64,000 nt of DNA from RYN-133 sp963708645 (GTDB lineage: Bacteria; Actinomycetota; Actinomycetes; Mycobacteriales; Jatrophihabitantaceae). This document shows, piece by piece, positions 60,652 through 64,000 of the stretch. The stretch is from assembly GCA_963708645.1 (NCBI GenBank), contig CAVPTA010000008.1:186001-250000 (forward strand), written 5' to 3'. Numbering within the stretch: the stretch's first letter is position 1; every line of letters starts with the position of its first letter. The notes beneath the pieces are model-generated. The model did not search any database. It saw nothing but the letters and a program-made list of their open reading frames with translations, and was not told the DNA's origin. The position numbers were made by a program, and so were the translations under genes.

Positions 60652-62837
60652 GTCATCCCGAGCGTGGCGCTGACCTCGCCGGCCGGCAGCGGCCGGCTCA
60701 GGTGGTAGCCCTGCAACACGTCGACACCGAGCTCGATGAGCATGGCCGCGGTCGGCGCGTCCTCGACTCCCTCGGCGACGGTGCGCAGGCCCAGTGCTGT
60801 TGCCATCTGCAGCGTCGAGGCCACGATCATGCGACTGCGTTCGTCGCGAGTCATGACCCCGACGAACGAGCGGTCGATCTTGAGCTCCTGCACCGGCAGG
60901 TCACGCAGGTAGGACAGCGACGAGAAGCCTGTCCCGTAGTCGTCGATCGAGACCTGCAGCCCCTCGGCGCGCAGCTCGAGCAGCGCGGCACGCGCTCGTT
61001 CGGGCTCGGCGAGGAAGCAGTCCTCGGTGACCTCGACGACGATCCGCGTCGGGTCGAGGGCCGCCTCGCGCAGCATGGCGCACAGCCGGGGCAAGAAGAT
61101 GTGGCTCATCACCTCGGGCGGTGCGCAGTTGATCGCGAGCCGGGGGTGCAGACCCTCCTGGCGCCACCGGATGAGGTCGGCGACGGCGAGGCGGCCCACC
61201 TCTTCCGAGAGCGCCTGCATGAGGCCCGCACGACGAGCCGCCGGCAGGAACTCGACCGGCCCGATGATGCCGTGCTCGGGGTGACGCCAGCGGATCAGCG
61301 CCTCGAGCCCGCACACGTGACCGGTCGCCGATTCGATCTGTGGCTGGTACCAGAGCTCCAGCTGACCGTCGCTCATCGCTCGACGCAGCTCGTCACCCAG
61401 CGCCAACCGGTCGCGCGAGAAGTCGTCGCTCTCCGGGTCGTAGACCACCGCGCCGAGCTGCTGCTCCTTCGCCGCGTACATCGCGACGTCGGCGCGCCTG
61501 AGCAGCTCGCTGCTCTCGCAGTCGTGTTCCTGCCGGGTCGTGATCCCGATGGAGGCGTCGACCACCAGCGAGATGCCGTCGACCACCAGCTGCGAGCGGA
61601 CGGCGTTGAGGACGAGCTGGGCCGTCTCCATCAGCTCGATCTCGTCATCGCAGTCGACAACCACCGCGAACTCGTCACCGCCGAGCCGGGCGATCATCAT
61701 GCGCGGGTCCATCGCCGCGCGGGTGCGCGTGGCCACCTGGCGCAGCACTGCGTCGCCGGCAGCGTGGCCGAGGGTGTCGTTGATGTCCTTGAAGCCGTTC
61801 AGGTCGAGGATCATCAGCCCGAGCGTTTCGCGATTCTCGAGGGCCTCATCGATGCGCACGAGCACCGCGCGCCGGTTCGGCAGCCCGGTCAGGTCATCGC
61901 TGCGGGCCAGCGCGAAGGCCTCCGCGGTGCGGTTGGCGGCCCGCACCGCCACTACGAGTCGCGCGCCGGCCGCGGTGAGGGTGGCCAGGGCGGGGACGAG
62001 CAGGTACGTGCGTACCGATCCGACGGGCACGAACGCCAGGACGAACGCGGCCGACATGCCGGCGATGACGACCCACACGGTGAGCCCTCGGGCCGACGGC
62101 TCGCCGATGTCCTCGCTGCGGGTGCGGCACGCGTGCCGCGCGATGAGCGCGAAGGCGATGCCCCACAAGACGATGCTGACCGAGCTGTAGTCGTAGGTAC
62201 CGCTGGACAGGTGCAGCAGGAAGGTCGAGTCGGCCGTGGCGAACAGCGCGAAGCCGAGCAGCAGCGGCAACGACTCGCGGACGCGGCCGCGGCTGCCGAG
62301 CACGACCTGCCCGGCGACGACCAGGCCGAGGATGATGTCGACGAGCGGGTACAGCACGGCCAGCAGCGCCGAGAGGCCGTCGTTGCGCAACTCGTTGGCG
62401 GCGGCTGTCACGAGCAGGCCGCCGGCCAGGCAGGCCGTGCCGCCGCACACGACGGCTGTCTCCAGCCAGGTCACCGCTCCGGCAGCTCTGCGCCGGTCGG
62501 TGTCGCTGAGCAGATAGCCGGCCATCGCGACGTAGGACGCGAGGAACAGCCACTCGCCCGGAGCGGGGAACTTGGTGAGATCGGGCTGCCCCGACCCGTT
62601 GAGCACGGTCGAGCCGGCCGCGAAGAGGACGACCGCGACGAGCAGCAACACGATCGACAACCTGCGGGTGGCCAGCGCGGCCACGCCGAGACGTAGCAAC
62701 ACGACGACGAAGAACACCGCGAGCGAGATGGAGATCCAGTCCTGGGCGAAGCCGGGCGCGGTCGCCTTGATCGCCAGCATGACCGCCGGGCAGATGGCGA
62801 GCAGCAGCCACGGGGCGACACTGAGACCGCGCGTCAC
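60603..62837 (-). CDS. Multi-TM GGDEF-EAL protein (c-di-GMP turnover)
   Basis: A 744-residue protein with about ten TM segments (residues 8-300), GGDEF (LGGDEF at 385-390) and EAL. There is no RxxD inhibition site five residues before GGDEF, unlike the other three such proteins here, so any cyclase activity would escape that feedback. EAL motifs are complete: LEALIRW, EVTEDC, IDDYGTGFSSL, ELKIDRSF, AEGVED. GTG 62837 is preceded by GAAGG at six bases. The frame continues open far upstream, but that part is antisense to other genes. Divergent from the SpeD-like gene. Confidence 0.88.
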   Translation of the reverse strand: MTRGLSVAPWLLLAICPAVMLAIKATAPGFAQDWISISLAVFFVVVLLRLGVAALATRRLSIVLLLVAVVLFAAGSTVLNGSGQPDLTKFPAPGEWLFLASYVAMAGYLLSDTDRRRAAGAVTWLETAVVCGGTACLAGGLLVTAAANELRNDGLSALLAVLYPLVDIILGLVVAGQVVLGSRGRVRESLPLLLGFALFATADSTFLLHLSSGTYDYSSVSIVLWGIAFALIARHACRTRSEDIGEPSARGLTVWVVIAGMSAAFVLAFVPVGSVRTYLLVPALATLTAAGARLVVAVRAANRTAEAFALARSDDLTGLPNRRAVLVRIDEALENRETLGLMILDLNGFKDINDTLGHAAGDAVLRQVATRTRAAMDPRMMIARLGGDEFAVVVDCDDEIELMETAQLVLNAVRSQLVVDGISLVVDASIGITTRQEHDCESSELLRRADVAMYAAKEQQLGAVVYDPESDDFSRDRLALGDELRRAMSDGQLELWYQPQIESATGHVCGLEALIRWRHPEHGIIGPVEFLPAARRAGLMQALSEEVGRLAVADLIRWRQEGLHPRLAINCAPPEVMSHIFLPRLCAMLREAALDPTRIVVEVTEDCFLAEPERARAALLELRAEGLQVSIDDYGTGFSSLSYLRDLPVQELKIDRSFVGVMTRDERSRMIVASTLQMATALGLRTVAEGVEDAPTAAMLIELGVDVLQGYHLSRPLPAGEVSATLGMTYAVARPILRIAGTAG

Positions 62838-62978
62838 CCCGCGCCTTCTCGTCCCGACGGAGTCCACCCCTCCCAGATCGGCACTTCCGTTCGTGAAGTT
62901 AGTGATTTCCTCGACAGATTTCGATACGTCCAGTTTTGTCCACGGGAGAGCCGGCCGCACATCGGGAAGAATCGTTGT

Positions 62979-63320
62979 GTGCACAACCTCGCCCCCGCGA
63001 TCCACCGGCAGCGCCTGGTCATCGAAGGCATCCCGAACCGGTCGATCAGCGACGTCGACATCGTCGAATACTTGAAATTGCTCACGAAGGTGCTCGACAT
63101 GAGCCCCCTGATGGACCCGGTCACCCACAGCTCGCCGAAGTTCGGCTGGGCCGGGTGGACGCACTGGGAGACCTCCGGGGCCCACTTCTACGCCTGGGAC
63201 ACCCCGCAGCTGTTCTTCTCGGTCGACATCTACACGTGCAAGGAGTTCCACAACAGCGAAGCTGTCGCGTTCACGCGCGACTTCTTCGGCGCGGAGACGA
63301 TCGAGCACCACGGGTTCTGA
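62979..63320 (+). CDS. S-adenosylmethionine decarboxylase-like protein without the usual cleavage motif
   Basis: A 113-residue protein that follows the outline of bacterial SpeD: N-terminal strand, FGWAGW, a central strand, AWDTPQLFFSVDIYTCKEF with the conserved Cys and acidic strand, and a C-terminal helix-strand HNSEAVAFTRDFFGAETIEHH. The pro-enzyme cleavage motif Glu-Ser-His that yields the pyruvoyl group is replaced by WETSGAHF. Self-processing as in SpeD is therefore doubtful. GTG 62979 follows GGGAAGA. No spermidine synthase gene is near. Confidence 0.6.
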   Translation: MHNLAPAIHRQRLVIEGIPNRSISDVDIVEYLKLLTKVLDMSPLMDPVTHSSPKFGWAGWTHWETSGAHFYAWDTPQLFFSVDIYTCKEFHNSEAVAFTRDFFGAETIEHHGF

Positions 63321-63347
63321 CCCACCGCCGTCTGCCAGGATGACGCG

Positions 63348-64000
63348 GTGATCGAGGCTGCCCGCAACCACTGGGCCAACCACGTGCAGCGACACGGGTT
63401 CCAGAAGCCGGACGAGCCGGCGCTGCGCTGGCAGGGCACGACCATCACCTGGGGTTCGCTGGCCGAGCAGGTGCGCCGCACCGCCGACGCGTTCGCCGCT
63501 CGCGGGCTCGGGTTCGGTGACCGGCTCGCGCTCCTCACGTTCAACCGTCCCGAGTTCCTGATCGCGACCTTCGCGGCGACACGGCTGGGCGCGATCGTCG
63601 TCCCGATCAACTTCCGGCTCACGCCGGGCGAGATCGACTACGTGCTTGCGGACGCGACGCCGGCGATCCTCGTGGTGGACGCGCACCTCGTGGCGTCCTT
63701 GCCGGCTGACGTGGCCGCTAAGGTCGTCGTGACCGCCGCCGACGGCGCGTTGCGCCGGGTGCCGAGCCCTGGGAGGCGCTTGACGGCGCTCCCGAGCACG
63801 CGCCGGTGGACGTGCCGGAGGACTCCCCCGCGCTGATCATGTACACGTCCGGCACCACCGGACGGCCGAAGGGCGCCGTGCTCACGCACGTGAACCTGCA
63901 GGGTCAGGCGCTCACGTCCATCAGGTTCTGGCGGATGTTCGGCGACGACGAGGTGTATCTGCTCGGCACGCCGCTGTTCCACATCGGCGGCATCGGCTCG
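63348..64000 (+). CDS. AMP-dependent acyl-CoA synthetase, N-terminal part (frame break near 63764; runs off window)
   Basis: The N-terminal domain of an ANL-superfamily ligase: WANHVQRHGFQKPDEPALRW, ITWGSLAEQVRRTADAFAARG, FNRPEFLIATFAATRLGAIVVPINFRL, DYVLADATPAILVVD. Near 63764 the frame changes (one base missing), after which DSPALIMYTSGTTGRPKGAVLTH gives the AMP-binding P-loop and LGTPLFHIGGIG follows to the window end. Fatty acid or related carboxylate activation is expected; the substrate cannot be read from this half. GTG 63348 is the start. Confidence 0.88.

Noticed and set aside
60207..62696. 829-codon plus-strand open frame opposite the GGDEF-EAL gene
   Set aside because: Arg/His/Asp-rich translation with no domains, antisense to a clear GGDEF-EAL coding region.
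62838..63686. N-terminal extension of the GGDEF-EAL frame beyond 62837
   Set aside because: It is antisense to the SpeD-like and acyl-CoA synthetase genes and has no membrane or signal features; GTG 62837 starts the first TM segment.
1..64000. Mobile elements, prophage, CRISPR arrays, tRNA or rRNA genes
   Set aside because: No transposase, integrase, phage or Cas-like products, no regular direct-repeat/spacer pattern and no cloverleaf sequence were seen; base composition appears even apart from short AT-rich promoter stretches.

Overview
This is a GC-rich chromosomal segment from an actinobacterium. Support comes from SepH (a cell-division protein found only in Actinobacteria), biotin-dependent acyl-CoA carboxylases with small epsilon subunits, an LpdA-type NAD(P)H-quinone dehydrogenase close to Mycobacterium Rv3303c, an Rv1318c-type membrane adenylate cyclase, DnaE2 under a GAAC-N4-GTTC SOS box, and frequent leaderless starts. 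A complete-looking type IV pilus cluster points away from mycobacteria and Streptomyces and towards a Frankiales/Jatrophihabitans-like lineage; that placement is inference. I saw no tRNA, rRNA, CRISPR array, insertion sequence, integrase or prophage, and no gene-free stretch longer than 300 bases.

Layout. 0-5.5 kb: end of a response regulator, an APC permease, a PAS-GGDEF-EAL protein, an ArsR-like regulator with a dienelactone-hydrolase-like enzyme, and a RibD/DHFR-like reductase. 5.5-10.5 kb: SOS-controlled dnaE2, a 50-bp perfect palindrome, and a TetR regulator divergent from an alpha/beta hydrolase. 10.5-13.1 kb: a membrane GGDEF-EAL protein and a CBS-domain protein. 13.2-24.6 kb: the type IV pilus cluster pilB-pilT-pilC, pilA, two minor prepilins, a 960-residue prepilin-like surface protein, and pilM-pilN-pilO. 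24.6-31 kb: a PH-domain protein, a GGDEF protein with a degenerate EAL domain and birA on one strand, and accD5-accE on the other, then a secreted protein.

31-41 kb: MTA phosphorylase, acyl-CoA dehydrogenase, Maf, adenylate cyclase, then a cluster resembling leucine/isovalerate catabolism (acyl-CoA dehydrogenase, carboxyltransferase, tiny epsilon subunit) divergent from a MerR regulator over a LiuR-like palindrome, and the biotin carboxylase/BCCP subunit. 41-49 kb: a broken GNAT gene, an LpdA-type flavoprotein, a gamma-glutamylcyclotransferase-like protein, an XRE regulator/membrane protein pair with a strong operator, an M20 amidohydrolase, PdxH, citrate synthase and a choice-of-anchor-P-like secreted protein. 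49-54 kb: a PLP fold-III enzyme, an LLM flavin oxidoreductase, a secreted M1 peptidase and a sugar-lactone oxidase. 54-64 kb: SerC, SepH, a heterodimeric ABC exporter pair, a GNAT/autoinducer-synthase-like acyltransferase, a fourth c-di-GMP enzyme, a SpeD-like protein without the usual cleavage motif, and the start of an acyl-CoA synthetase.

Two themes stand out. First, c-di-GMP signalling: four GGDEF/EAL membrane proteins, two of them flanking the pilus cluster. Second, at least eleven otherwise conserved genes carry single-base frame breaks, mostly an extra base in a C or G run and concentrated at 53.8-60.7 kb. This looks more like consensus sequence error than gene decay. I report those genes as continuous and give each break point.
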